The position numbers were made by a program, and so were the translations under genes. Source: Atriophallophorus winterbourni (lineage: Eukaryota; Platyhelminthes; Trematoda; Plagiorchiida; Microphallidae). Taken from it: DNA of 64,000 bases. The number at the start of each line of letters is the position of its first letter. The stretch's first letter is position 1. The stretch spans positions 62,001 to 126,000 of the forward strand of contig JACCGJ010002676.1 in NCBI GenBank assembly GCA_013407085.1, read 5' to 3'. The notes beneath the pieces are model-generated. The model was not told where the DNA came from and searched no databases. It saw only the letters and a program-made list of their open reading frames with translations. Shown in pieces: positions 22,341 through 36,140 of the stretch.

Positions 22341-24657
22341 TGTTAATTACCCGGGAACGAAATACGATAGAAACGTCAAGGTATAATTTTCGTGTCTTCC
22401 AGATAAATATTACAACACTAACGCAATGCGGAAAACTTAATATGATAAGAGCTGTCATGATTGGATCGTAGGCTATGGATGTGGTGTTCCTCGCATTTGT
22501 TGGGGTAGGACTTCTCGGAAACATTTCATGAAAATCAAAGGGTACCCGTGGAATTATATAACCAGTATATGCCCACGTATCTCTTTCCCAACGTTCTAAT
22601 GATGTGCCTTAGTTGGTGACCAACGATAAACTCATTTTTAAATATAAGATTTATGTATTATGGTGTTTCTTCAGTTAGGTAAATTCACGTAGTCTTAGTT
22701 GTCCCGATCTATCTACGTGCAGAACATAACGAAGAAAAATTATCAATTTGTATGCATGATAATTTTTTTATCGAAAAAGTGGATGCGATATTGTTCCAGC
22801 AAATTTGAATTGAATAAAAAAGACAATTAATTGTAACTTGTTTTTTTTACAAATTTACTCGTGTTTCAGACTAAAACGATATTCCCATGAATTTGTCCAG
22901 CTTTTAGATTGCTACTTTTGACTGTCCTATGGGAAATAAAACTCTCAATTTCTCAAAAAATATTTATGAATCATATGAGTGTACACTGACATGACGGAAA
23001 ATTTTATACTGCGTCTGTGGTTGGTCCGCTGAATAGTTGATTTAGTTAAATAAAAATTCTGGAACGGAGGTAAATCGGGATTCAGCGCTCCCGTATATTT
23101 TTGTTCAATAAAATTTAGTGGAAGTAAATAAATTGAGCATCGTGATTTAAAACTGAGAAAACGATTTTAGACCTATTTAAATATGTAGGCAATTGGTAAA
23201 TGGATGGTCAAATTCAAACTGTTTTGAATTAACAATCATCTCTATGAAGATGAAATATCCCGTCTTCGAATTGTCATGACAAAGGCATGATGTTTCATTA
23301 GAGACAGTCGATGCGAAGTATTAATACGTGCAATGTTCTTGAAGCAACATTCAGGAACATGGAACAAATAATGAATGGAACATTTGATAAAAAGTCAAAG
23401 CTTTAATGTACAATGTGATGGACTTCTACATGGTTTGCAATTTTAGGTCAAAAACAAATTTAGAATATGAACGTACAGATCAGCCCTGAAAACGTGGGTT
23501 GCCCGAGTACATAATGGAAAAAATATATATATATATATATATATATATAACAGCTCTACCGGTATATCGTTGAAATAGGCGGGTCAAATGAATTAATCTT
23601 AGCCAAAAGTGAAAGATCGTTTCCATCGTTAAATATAACTCACCTAAAAATCTCAAAACAATCACCTTTTAATGATCAGGTTAATATGAATTTGAGCATC
23701 TTTATGCAAGAACTTGATTGATCTTTGGAAACTATTGCGCATAAGGAATCATTTGAAATTCGGACTGATTTAAGACTGATGATAATACGAGCAACCCAAT
23801 TCATAAATTAATATATCGTCAATTCTCACTAATGCTGATTAATGAGTTACGTAAATTTATATTTGTTATTTCGTCTGGATTTTTCATCAATAATCAACAG
23901 CATAATATATTATTAAAATCTATCTTGTTATTAATTCTTTAGCATTATAAAAACACGCAAAATTCGAGCATTGATTCACTCCATTCAAATAGTTCAATTA
24001 TTTTTTGATATATTGGATTATAATTAGGAACGGTCTAAAGACCATAACTTTATAACGAAACTTGGAAGTTTTCACTCGAAATTAGAAAACTTTAACGGTT
24101 GATCGTCGTTGGGATATCAAAGTGCACTTCTGACAAACCTGCAATGTATTTAAACCATGCACTAAATCGCTGTCCTAAATATTGATAATATAAGTAGTAA
24201 TGCTGCTTCGTATCAAAAAACATTTCTCGAACAGCAGATCTAAGTTGTTATATGTGTCTATCAAACACACGATGATCCAGTTAAAATACAACCCAAGGAA
24301 ATGTATATAACATGACACTCTTGGCAATCCATAACTTTTGTCAAGACGCGTCAAATGGACTGAGCTGAATTATTAATGCGATTATACTAGCAACGTAAAA
24401 CAAAGGTGGAGGGATTAGCTGATTAATTATGCGACCCAAGGATAAGAACCCTAAGAGTTTTACACGGGATTTCATACCATGCTATTATATTGGAACTAAT
24501 TATTGATTAGGAATTCTAGAAAGTCGGTTATCAGAATAACATTCGTCGATCCGGAATTTGGTACGCTTTGAAAGCGGGCCAGAGCGTGAATCACGATAAC
24601 ATAAAAATAATAAGTTATATAATGGGTAAATTAACATATGAAAGAACAATGTTTAGA
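22341..24657. other. Non-coding DNA with a microsatellite
   Basis: An (AT)n run lies at about 23522-23550. Nothing else recognised. Confidence 0.5.
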
Positions 24658-24838
24658 CGTTTGCAATAGAAAAAGGATAAAAGAACTAAAGTGGGCCACA
24701 CGATTGAAAATTCGGTCAACTCGAACATCTGGGTTTCGGTTACGCAAAAGTTATAATTTGGCCTGAATAACATGATCAGGCAAATCGGTTGGCTGAGGTC
24801 ACATTCACCTGCGTACCAACAAAATAAATATGGGATTA
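24658..24838 (+). repeat. Unclassified dispersed repeat, copy 2
   Basis: Partner of 19020-19196. Similarity starts at GTTTGCAATAG and ends after AATAAATATGGGATTAAAC. The two copies have unrelated flanks, which supports dispersal over local duplication. Confidence 0.7.
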
Positions 24839-27800
24839 AACATCATGCTCGGAAGCACGTCAGCTGCCTGTCTAAACAAGCTATTCGAAAGCATAAGCCT
24901 GCCCATTTCACAGACAATTATGATTAGTCAACTAAATGCAAGATGAGCCTGAACACTGGCCCACTGAAACAATTGGCCCGAAAAAAATGATTCATTCAAA
25001 ACTGTCCAAGCTGTCACTACAAACGTTTCTTAGTTAAAATTCGAAGAGCTTATACGGTGCAGTGAACAACCTGCTGATTTGTTGAATATAAATTAAAAAA
25101 TACGAACGGAAGCGCTGAAACAGTTATCTATAGAGCCGTAAAAATAACATTGGAAAATGGGCTTGCAAATATCTCGCAGTTACGACGTCACTAGCTTATA
25201 GTTACTTCAAAGATGAAATTTGAACAAAATACTATTGATAATAAAATTAATCGTAATAATCTTTACCGATTAATGAAGAAATGACAGCGTGGTTATTTGC
25301 TTAAATGCGTCTGCCAAATGAACACTGTTTGTTGCCGACAAGCTAATTACAGGCAATTATCTTTTGAAAGCCTTTGGTTAACGATGTTTCAAAAGCGTGT
25401 CAGTAAACAAAAACATATTTACTAAAATTCGAATTAACAACATGGAATTAATTCACAAATGAACAGGCTTTAGGTAGCCCATAAGATAAGACTTACTATT
25501 AAGGAATCTTCAGACGGATGTAAAGACGTATTGTGAAAGACTGCGTAATTAATAGATTAAATTTTACTACGCACGTAGGAATGTAGTCGGATATTGGAAT
25601 GTATGGTTATAACCATAAATTATCGTTTAGAGCCCCAAATTATAAACGCCAGTTTTATGACCCTTATTACGCAATTTTGTGCAGCCTGGAAGGGGGATTC
25701 GCTTAACTTGAGCGCATTTCTCCGTTCGAACAAATTCTCATATTGCTTATGCGTTATAAAACCCATTAGAGCCGTTTAAAATTTGTCTTGTAGACTATAT
25801 ACCAGAGCATACTAGAGATAAGACTGCAATAGAAATCAGTTATCGATGTGTAAGCCGAACCAGATATCTGGGTTCATATTAAATGGGAGGAGAACGATCA
25901 AATGTAATCAGACTATTGAAGCTCAGCTTGGACGTCAATCCAACAAATCTTTAAAGTTTCATCAAAACTAGTTCACCACATTCAGCCACAGATACCGAAA
26001 AATGTTTAGAATGTAAACGCACAGTCGTTCAGACCTGTGGTTTGCAGCGAGGTGAAATGATGGATTAGTATTTAGTGTTGTATACTTATAATAGAGAAAG
26101 AGACGCATCAATCAAAATAAAAGTTTCCATAGGAAAACTCCAATGATTTCACAATTATTAAAGATATACCATCGTATTAGTATTGTAAAATGTTCTTAAA
26201 AAATCGTTTGAAACATCTGATGTAGCGCCGTGAAAATCGGTTTACAAACATTAGTATCTGATATTTAATTACCTCTCAAGATTGAACCGTCATCAAATAT
26301 GTATGCATAATGAAATGTTTTGAATGCCGTGTCAATATTTGATTCAGAAATATTGGCGAATTATATTTTGCAAATAAAACGCGTAGAGTTTCTAATGGAA
26401 ATTTATGTCTGTGCAACGGCAGATCAATAGAATATGGTTTTGGAATGTGGTTGCTATTAAAAGCGTAAAAGAACAGTAGTTTGCTAATATTTCGCTATTA
26501 CCTGAACTCCAAATTTTCTTGATTTAACCTAATTCTCCTCATAAAGTGAGATAAATTAAAAATTATTTCTTCCTGAAATTTTCGTCTGTACAACTGATCA
26601 TTCAATATGTTTTGAACGTCACTTAGTCCCAAGTATGAACATGATTTGAAGAGTCACTCGAAAAGTTTTGCCAGCTCTAATGAACTACTTGAAAATTGAA
26701 AGCTAAATTTTATTTAAAATGTTCCGAACTAGATGAAATTAATTAAAATTTAAAAATTCGAAATTTTGCTCGATATCATCAGAACTTCGGCACAATCAGC
26801 CATCATTTTAATCTGCTGTTAGCAAAAACATTGTAGCATGCAGTCTTTCCTACAAACTATTAAGTATCGTCAGTGATCAAAACTTACCCTAACAGTAAAA
26901 TAATTTCTGTTGGGTTAAACAGGTTTATGTATGCTACTTAGGAGTCAGTCTCGCGTCTTAGCTACTCTTTGTGGTTTTCAGCACTTTCAATATTAGAATT
27001 TATCTCCAAAACCAAATGGAATATAACATCCTTGGTATACGAAAATGAATATCAAAGGAATAACGAATACCGTTCCAGAGGTTGCTAATACATCAGAATA
27101 TAATTTGACACAACAAGGTTAAAAAGAGAAAGACCGTATACCGGTACCTATTTTGTTTATATCCGCGCGATTTTCATATAGGAAATCGGCTAAAACCTTA
27201 CGAAAGATTCCAGCGATTTTCATAGTTAGTAGCTAGCTAATCCGCGATAGTATGACATGATTGAATGACATACTGTATTTCTATAATTATGTAAGCTAGT
27301 TAAATAAACGATGTCTGCTTCAAAATTGTGCAGCATGATCCAGTCTAATTAAAAAATTGGCATTACTAAATGGGATGTTCTTAGCAGTTGAATTGTAACC
27401 CAACTTGTTCACATGATTGAATGATGAGATTGCAACTAAATATTCAAGGAAAATCAAATTTCCCAAAATACCCTAGGTTATGTGCTATTAATTGTGTGTT
27501 TTATTCATTCCTACTAGGTGTGTAACGCGAAAGAGTAAATCTTTGTATTCATTGTGGTAAAAGTGGATGAAATTACTAGTACAGATGTGTGAGGTCGTGA
27601 AAAACTAATGGTGACATGTAAGCAGTATATATTCAGTCAGAAATAATCTAATTACTGGCGAACCATACAAGAAGACTTTCAGTGTTAGGAATTCCTTTTA
27701 TTTTACGTAAGAAAAGTGGTTGCATGCTTCAGAGTAATCGGATTGTCATGCAAATTTATTCATCCAATTATTTTTTCAAGCGTATTGCATCACATTTTAA

Positions 27801-30682
27801 ATTAGCATGATTTTATAAACACGTTAATCCTAAAAATTATTTCACAAACTTTTAGACGTTTTTGGTCAGACCCCCTTTTCTAAAAATTAAATTAAGAACC
27901 CTCAATGGACGCAAATCTGCCGCATCCGAACTTTTGCAATGTGTTTCGATTGAAGTGAATTTTACGGTGTAGCTTTCGTCAATAAAGATCACCAATGTTT
28001 ATTTGTTTTATGATTAACTGACACACGATTCTTGACTGCTGCATGTCACATGCCCTCAAAATAGATGGATCTCCCATTCCTTTGTTACATATTTTCTTTA
28101 AGCCTGCGTAAATTCATCGACCATTCAGTCGAACAACGCTTGTGCATTTCCGATACATTGAGATGGCGAAACCATAAGCGCTGACAAAATCGAGCCACAC
28201 AAGTATATCACTCAATCGCATTTTTCCAGCGAAACACCGTGTAGACCAGCAGTTGATTTTTTTCGAACATTTCAACTTCAATCGGTTTCGATACATACTT
28301 GTATTTTCGGATCTCTTTTTATTCAATTAGCCTAAATATACAATGGAGTTATCAATTTTAGCACCAAGATATGTATTCATGATAGCGGCCTTTAGAAAAC
28401 ATACGTAGCGTCACGCACGAATTCCAATCAGATATATTTGGTATGAATGCATGCTCTACTAGCACTGTACAGATATTCAATGATAAAAAACTTAACCTCA
28501 GTGGATCAGGATGTTGCAAGGAGTTCACTACTGTTACCAAGAAAAATTTAAAAAATTCAACAATTGATGGATAATAATAGCAAACTACTCGCGAGAATCG
28601 TTCTATACTGTCGTACAATTAAATGATTTCGTCGTCTCTCGAAATTGATAATCATTTACTCCCAAACTGATTTTACAACAAATCCCTTAAAACAAGTAGC
28701 TGAGATTATTGCGATTCGTCCAACGCATTAGTATCAACAGTCTTGCCGTAACCAACATATGAAGTTCATAAGTAATTAGCTGATTCAATGATGAAATCGA
28801 ATTCTGAGGCAACACATTTTCAAATTTGGGGCGAGGAACAGTAAAGCGATGTATCAAAATTGGCCTGTTATATTGCACATCCATCAAAATAATTATTCTT
28901 ACTTGGTCTACATGTATTACGGTCATATTAAATATGGAAATTTTACTACGCAATTTTTGTTGATCTTGACAGCAGATTTATGCCACAAGTGCACGACGGT
29001 CGCATGCTACACATTTTAATTTATTATCATATTTTTGTAACTGTAAAGCTTTCGATAAACAACTGGAAGCATATAATAGCTTACTCAACCCGTTTCATTT
29101 CAATTCATGACAAATTTAATGGTGTTTTCGGTGTGTAGAAATGGAATACTATTAATGAGAAGCATTAACTTTCAAGAGGCTTTGGTTCATCTGTCGTCAA
29201 TCAAATATAGAATGGATGGACAAATTATTGAACACAAAGGAAAATTTCCAGTGATATTCAAACGTTGTGGCATGGTGGCTAACGTTGCGTGTCTCGTGGA
29301 AATAGAACATAGTATTTTGTTAGTTTTACACTTGATGCATTAAAAAGTTGACAGTGCGTTAGGAAAAGATGAATAGATTCAAAACTCTCCACATTATACA
29401 AGAAAAAATAGATCCAGTCTGATCAAAATGAAATAAAAGACCGAGAAAGACTTTGCATAGTGGGAGAAACTTTGGCACTCACCACATCCAACACGTACAT
29501 ATTTTCAGATTAATCCGCCGCTATTCTGTCTCCTTTCAAACTTTTCAGTTAATCGCACAATACTTCGCCAGCTGGCCTACTTGTGTCTTCCTGTGACCTT
29601 TTTTCTGGTCATGGTATGATTTTCGGCCACTAGATTCACCTCTCGCATTAAAACGCTGGGAAGTTCGCCGCCATGAATTACTGTTTCCGTGTCCTTCATG
29701 CAATGCCTCTTCAAAACGTATCCACAGGAAAGTCAGTATGCAAGTTCTTTCCCATGAATCCATTTTATATTTGCGCCCTCTACGATCGAATGTTTGTTCA
29801 CTTTTCACTCAAAAACCCATTCGATCTGACTCGTAACTTTTGAAATTCACGCTCTCTTTAGCTGCTAGTACTTGATAAACTATAATCTGTGAGTTTCACG
29901 ATTGGCGTAAGTAGATTTGTAATTTTTATTGCCTCGTTAGCCAGCTTATTCCTTCTTATTCGATTCGCTAATTTTTAATGTTCTTATCTAACGTGCTTCA
30001 TTTTTCCGCTATCCAAAATTGCTCCCGGTTCAATCCAAAATATCAGCTCAAATGGTAGTAAGTTTTGGTATACTGTTTTTTATAAAATATCCCATCAGAA
30101 TTGCAAATAAAGTAACCTGAGTTCTACGGTGATGATTTAGTTGCATGAGATCCTTACGTTTTATCATACAATAGAGATACTTAAAATCACGGGCCTCAAT
30201 CTGTCCAAACATTTTCTGAATCCAAAACAAGGTGATCACGTTTTCCGTTAACACGCGGGCTAGCGTTTCTGCTATTAGGTCTGCTGTCGGAATGAATAGA
30301 TATTATTGCGCGATATGCTCCACCATAACAGCAATAGGATAGTTACCATATTTCTCGTGTTGTGTGGTCCAAATACGTTTGTATATCAGTCTTGCATCGG
30401 CTTACCTCTAATTAGGCCATCGGAGGAATCTCAATTCTATTCCGCGAAATTTCGTCCGCAGGAAGTATTCGACATCAAGAGGTATGCAAGTCCATAGCGC
30501 TCATCGTTTTAATAACTCGCAATCACTTTTGCTATGAATTTGGGTCCATATTTTTTATTAAACTTTAGGCAAATCTTCTTCCAGGTTATTCTTTTTAGCG
30601 GCCAACACAGAGAGGCCACAGACAAACGAAACCTTCTTGTAATTCTCTTCTTTGAAATATAACGGAAGGACTAAGTTTTTTC
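24839..30682. other. Non-coding DNA; one weak transposase relic
   Basis: Apart from the tentative relic at 28114-28326, nothing is recognised. The block at 29545-29830 is less AT-rich and open on the minus strand (hydrophilic, R/K/S/G-rich translation), but I cannot assign it. Confidence 0.45.
28114..28326 (-). pseudogene. Possible Merlin/ISXO2-type transposase relic
   Basis: The minus-strand translation includes STRCFAGKMRLSDILVWLDF and later AISMYRKC. The layout recalls the N-terminal part of ISXO2/Merlin transposases, where a cysteine pair is followed by an S-x-R-x-G-S-F-F block and a LxDxL helix. Only this short stretch is readable, and the catalytic region is not seen downstream. The resemblance is by memory of the family pattern and could be chance. 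Confidence 0.22.
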
Positions 30683-32625
30683 ATCTGTTGGCATACCTTT
30701 GAACCTCAAGAATGCGGAGCGTTTCTCATCCAGCACAGCAGTCATCTCAGAAGCGTTTGCTTCGAACCAGTCGCTCGTTCGAGCTTTCTTCGGACCGAAA
30801 GTGGAAAGTGCGACTCGCATATGCAGCATTTTATCGATTCCCAGTTTTCTGAAGCCGATTCAAGTGGGGTTGTCTTGTTGAACTCGTCCGTGAAGGCTTT
30901 TGCGAATCTCGCAGTTAGATTAGGTTTGCACATGCGAGTGACGTCTATCCTAGTCTTAGCAGACAATTTGGTGCGGTGAAATCTCGTGTGGGGGAGCTTC
31001 AGTTTTGCACAGACCAGTGAATGATCAGTGTCACAGTCTGCGCTTTAATATGATCTGGTGAGGAGCACGCTTCCTATATTAGTACGCTTAACAAGAATAA
31101 GATCAAGCTGATGCCAATGCTTAGAGCGAGGATGCTTCCAATAGACTTTATGCTGTGGTTTTGTTTGAAAGAAAGTGTTACTGACACAAAGATTGAACTG
31201 TGTGCACAATTCTAAAAGGCGTTGCCCATTTTCATTGGTTTTTACCTACACCGAACCTTCCGAGACATTTTTGCCAAGACTCGTAATCTGCACCAACTCT
31301 GGCATTGAAATCACCCAATACCACTACACAGTTTTTCTGTGGCACGTTTTTCAGGACGGCTGTGAGGTTATGATAAAAAGCGTCTTTTTCAGCAGGCGTC
31401 GCAGAGAGCGTCGGTGCATAAACGGTGACCAACGTAATGGTACCAGTAATGCACCTCAGATTTGAAGTCCAAATCCGTTCGCTCCCGCTGCTGCTCGATT
31501 CTGTTGCTTTCAATATGTCGTTTCGCACGGCAAACCCAACTCCATGCACTCGAGGCTCATCGGAACCTCTTCCTTTCCAAAAGAATGTGTAATCACTTTC
31601 TGTTAACTTATCAGTATCTGGTAAGCGCGTTTCTTGTAGGGCAGTCACGTCGACAATCAGCGTTTTTAGCTCGTTGTTAATCACGGCGGACTTCCTAACG
31701 CCTCTGATATTCGAGACGTCGTCATGAAATCCTGGAAGCATGGACCGGACGTTCCAGGTTCCAAGTTTCAGAACTGACATTTGTTGTTTGGTATTTCGAT
31801 TCGCTGGTGCGGAAAAATACAGTCGGCTTGTCGGTTGATTCCTAATCCCTATGCACCCAATGAGGATAGCAGACCGTGGCGAGACGGCACCTTATTGACT
31901 GGGGGCTGCCCAGCTTGAGGCGGGCGGTAGCCGTCCAATGAAACCTGGAAGTCTCTCCCACCGTCGAAAGCAGCCTCAGGCGCTTAGCTCTACGCCAGTC
32001 GAGCCATAGCTTTTAACCGGTATCTGCTGCTTCCCGTGTTATTTTCCGTAGAAGCGGAATGGAGTGTTCTCTCCATTTGTGCGTTGTGATGTACGCCAGG
32101 GCATTTCAATATGGAGAACTAGCTGTTGCCCATGCAGCAAGTGCTCCCTCTCCACGGCACCACTGGAACCAAAGGAACAGCTAGGCTGATACGTTTGGAC
32201 TACGATGCCGTCGCAGGAGCTGGCAGGACGAAGTTGAATAAACTTCGGACTGCCTAACGGGACTCCAGCTCCGGTTTTTTCCTCGAGGTTGACTCCTGAA
32301 GCCTTTTCCATGAATGGATTTAGCCACAAGGCAGTGGAGGTTTGAGATAAGGGTTTTCCTTCCCCTAGGTGGGCCACCTTCATGGACTAACGAGCTCCAC
32401 CTGCCCGAAGCATGCTGGTTTTGAGGCGCCAGTCAGCCGCCTTCGCCCTTTCTCCTGTCAGTAGAAGCAGTTCCGCCGGGTCACACAGGACCACGCGTGC
32501 AGGCCAGGAGCTGGACTTGGTTGTCAGAGGCTGTATGAGACGCAGGCCATTGGAGCAATTTTGGAATTGGGAGCTTATCCCCAAAACCGCCCCGGCCGTG
32601 ACAACCTTGGAACCTACTTTGCAAT
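30683..32625 (-). pseudogene. RTE-like retrotransposon, 5' part, reverse orientation
   Basis: Read on the minus strand, this copy has a GC-richer 5' untranslated region (about 32625 to 31800), unlike the surrounding AT-rich DNA. An apurinic-type endonuclease frame follows at 31780-31232. Its motifs are LKLGTWNVRSMLPGFHDDV, LQETRLPDTD, FAVRNDI, TVYAPTLSATPAEKDAFY and VVLGDFNARVGADYESW. After lesions the C-terminal endonuclease and linker continue (RIDVTRMCKPNLTARFAKAF near 30940). Similarity stops at about 30683, before the reverse transcriptase. It is homologous to the copies at 33209 and 57036. It extends about 370 bp further 5' than the 57036 copy. Confidence 0.9.
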
Positions 32626-33208
32626 AAAGAATTTGATTTTCACATCTTACGCGCTGATTTTGACAACTCTCATGTAAGTATCTTTCTTACATATGAACTG
32701 GATGTTGCCTAAATTTGAGCTTTCCTTTATGTTTTATTAGCCAGATTACTAGATAAAACGAAATTTGTTACATAACTTGTTCACATTAGCAACTCAGATT
32801 TGCTCTGAAAAGCATTTAGCTGAGGATCATTCGCCGCTAAAGATTTTATTGAGTGAAAATGTTTATCTAGCGTGCTTAATCGAAAAACATTTTCGCGCAG
32901 CGCGTAGGAAGTTACCCGTAACGGCAGTACCGAAGAATGAAGTTATAAATATATATAAATATATATTACGAAACTTGTCGAAATTCTCCTGGATGTGACC
33001 TAGTACTCATGTACACATTGTGGATGACACAGCTTGTTTAAGGGAACGAACAATGTTAGCAGGTGGATTGGTTACTAATATTCAAAGTATAATTCGTCGG
33101 AACTTATTTTATTCTATGGTCAGTGCTATGTTAATGTTATCATATTCTCGGTTCAATTTTCGTATTATACTTCGGGTAAACGTAGCAATAAATTTAGTAA
33201 GTAATCTA
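32626..33208. other. Spacer between two RTE copies
   Basis: AT-rich, no recognised element. It separates the opposed RTE pieces. Confidence 0.5.
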
Positions 33209-35680
33209 CCTGAGACCAAATTGTCTGGTAAGCCTAGGATTGACGTCACCCGCATGTGCGAACCTAATCTAGCTGCGCGATTTGCAAAAGCCTTCACAGC
33301 CGAGTTCAGCAAGACAACCCCACTTGAATCGGCTTCAGAATACTGGGAATCGATTAAAAACAGCATATGCCGAGTCGCACTTTCCACTTTCGGTCCGAAG
33401 AAAGCTCGAACGAGCGACTGGTTCGAAGCAAAAGCTTCTGAGATGACTGCTGTGTTGGATGAGAAACGGTCAGCATTCTTGAGGTTCAAAGGTATGCCAA
33501 CAGATGAAAACTTACGACTTTTAAGAGCAGCCAGAAATAAGGTCCAACAGACTGCAAGGCGATGTGCAAATGACTACTGGACAGAAATTAGCCTTAGTAT
33601 CCAAAAAGCTGCGGATACTGGAAATTTTCACGGCATGTATGATGGGATCAAGAGAGCCATTGGTCCAAACAAACATAAAATGGCTCCCATTAAGTCTGTA
33701 TCTGGTGACCCGATTGTGGACAAAACTCAGCAGATGGAAAGATGGGTAGAGCACTTCTCCTCCCTCTACTCTAGGGACAGTACGGTTTTACCACATGTAT
33801 TTGAAAATTTCGAGCGGTTGCCGACTATTGAATATCTAGATACTCCCCCTACTCTTGATGAGCTCAATAGAGCAATCGACCGCTTAGCGAATGGGAAGGC
33901 CCCTGGTGACGACGGAATTCCACCTGAGCTCATCAAATGCGGTAGAGCAGCATTATTACAACCGCTTCACCATTTGCTTCTTCAGTGCTGGCAGGAGGAG
34001 TGTGTCCCACAAGAGATGCGAGACACAAAGATCATCACGCTATTCAAGAATAAAGGAGATAGAGGCGACTGCAACAATTACAGAGGAATCTCCCTTCTGA
34101 ATGTTGTAGGCAAATTGTTTGCTAAAGTCTTACAGATCGGCTGCAAGTTTTAGCTGATAGAATTTACTCCGAATCTCAATGTGGCTTTCGCAAGGGAAGA
34201 TCGACCGTTGACATGATCTTCTCCCTAAGACAACTTCAAGAAAAGTGTCGGGAACAGCGTATGCCATTATACGCTGTTTTTATTGATTTAACGAAGGCAT
34301 TCGACTACGTCAGCAGGGAGGGTCTTTTCAAAATGCTTAATTTGATAGGCTGCCCACCAAGACTGCTAAAGCTCGTTATTTCGTTCCACTCAGGCATGAA
34401 GGGCTCAGTCCATTTTAACGGTTTCAGCTCAGAAGTCTTTGAAATTCGCCGAGGCGTCAAACAAGGGTGTGTTCTGGCTCCCACGCTGTTCGGCATTTTC
34501 TTTGCTCTGCTTCTGAAGTACGCTTTCAGGACGAGAACAGAAGGTATTTACTTACGCACGCGAAATGATGGCAAGCTTTTCAACCTAAACCGGTTGAGAG
34601 CACAAACCAAGGCACGAAATGTGCTAATCCGTGACCTGCTGTTTGCCGACGATGCAGCCTTTATTGCTCACTCCCAGGAGCACCTTCAGTCTCTAATGGA
34701 CTGTTTTTCGTCGGCATGCAAAGACTTTGGTCTAACAATCAGCATGAGCAAGACCAAAGTCCTTAGCCAAGGGACTGTATCGCCTCCCATCATAACTGTT
34801 GGAAACTGTCAGCTTGAATCAGTACATCAGTTCACATACCTTGGTTCAACCATTGCGGATAACCTCTCGCTAGACACGGAGATTGATAAGCGAATTGGCA
34901 GAGCAGCTGTCATTCTGTCCCGTTTGAACTCTCGTGTTTGGGGTAACCGCAAGCTGACTGTAAAGACGAAAATGATGGTGTACAGCGCGTGCGTACTGAA
35001 CGCTTTACTGTACGGCAGTGAAACCTGGACCACCCACGCAAGACACGAACGGAAGCTGAATGCTTTCCATCTACGAAGCATCCGTCGTATCTTGAACATA
35101 TCGTGGATGGACAGAGTGACTAATGCTGAAGTGCTTTTAAAAGCTGGTCTACAGAGCATGTTCACTCTATTGCGACAGCGCCGCCTGCGCTGGCTTGGTC
35201 ATGTCTATAGAATGGAAAATGGTCGTATTCCGAAAGATCTACTCGATGGTGAGTTGCAACTAGGAAGTCGACCATTGGGCAGACCGCACTTGCGGTACAA
35301 AGACGTTTGTAAAAGAGATATGAAAGCTCTTGGCATTGACCGGCGAGTTGGGAAGAACTTGCTCTCGACCGCTCACATTGGAGGCACTGTGTAAAGCGTC
35401 GTCTGCATGCTGGGGAGGAGCAGATACAGCTCTTGGCAGCTGAACGCAGATCACGCCGCCGACGTGCAACTAACGCAATACAACCGAGTTCTGACTATCG
35501 TTGCCAGCGCTGCGGGAGAGATTGTTCCTCCCGAATCGGACTGTTTAGTCATCAAAAGCTGCAAAACTTGAACATTCACGCGTTTGTGATGTACATCCAT
35601 GGTCGACATCGACCGAAGGAGGCCAACAACAACAGCAACAACATTGGGGTACACGTCTGTTTTAACGTCAAAGACTAATG
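33209..35680 (+). pseudogene. RTE-like retrotransposon, reverse transcriptase and C-terminal part
   Basis: 5'-truncated relative to the family: it starts in the linker (RIDVTRMCEPNLAARFAKAF). The frame to 34153 carries NGKAPGDDGIPPELI, FKNKGDRGDCNNYRGISLLN and VVGKLFAK. A frameshift near 34130 moves the rest to another frame (34213-35394) with FIDLTKAFDYVSR, RRGVKQGCVLAPTLFG, the active site LLFADDAAFIA, the SMSKTKVL block and VYSACVLNALLYGSETW. A second frameshift near 35370 gives the C-terminal end with a zinc-finger-like CQRCGRDCSSRIGLFSH. The 3' end has AAC-rich repeats (about 35620-35645). With only two frameshifts and an intact catalytic site, it is among the youngest copies here. I chose 33209 from where similarity to the other copies begins. 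Confidence 0.93.
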
Positions 35681-35784
35681 CAATCCTGCATTAAAATCGG
35701 TTGTTCTATTTGATCACATTCCCACATCCATCTTCTGTGTTGTCTGAAATTACTCCTAGTATTCGATTTAACCATGTAAACCCA

Positions 35785-36140
35785 TGTTGGATAAGGTTAA
35801 CATGGAAAATCGGTTCATTAAAGTGCTCACATGTGCCCACAAGTGTTGACGAGTCCTTCATTTTTACTAGGCATGCGGTGTACATATCACACCAAAACCA
35901 GTGTAGGGTGAGTGCGATGGAAATTCATTCAAATGAGAATATCTGTTTATGACCACGGAGTTAACCTCGTCTACATTTGTCTGGGCATATGTGATTGAAC
36001 AGTTTGGTCGTGTCATTACAAACTTAAATGATTAACCATTCCTCCACTGTTTGAAGGCATGCGAATCATTATCCAACTACACTGGCTGAACTAGACAAAC
36101 AGTATGCGTGTGGTGGAAATGCGTACAAATGAGGTTCTGC
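35785..36140 (+). repeat. Diverged satellite units upstream of the array
   Basis: About one and a half plus-strand units, including GTGATTGAACAGTTTGGTCG (about 35990-36010) and GTGGTGGAAATGCGTAC before ACAAATGAGG near 36130. The boxes equivalent to the hammerhead core are degraded. Confidence 0.65.

Noticed and set aside
29545..29808. 87-codon minus-strand frame in a less AT-rich patch
   Set aside because: Basic, low-complexity translation with no family resemblance. A second frame is equally open, so coding direction is undecidable.
32039..32584. Minus-strand frames with P/S/G-rich translation
   Set aside because: They coincide with the RTE 5' untranslated region. Openness reflects its higher GC content, and the homologous part of the 57036 copy does not preserve the frame.
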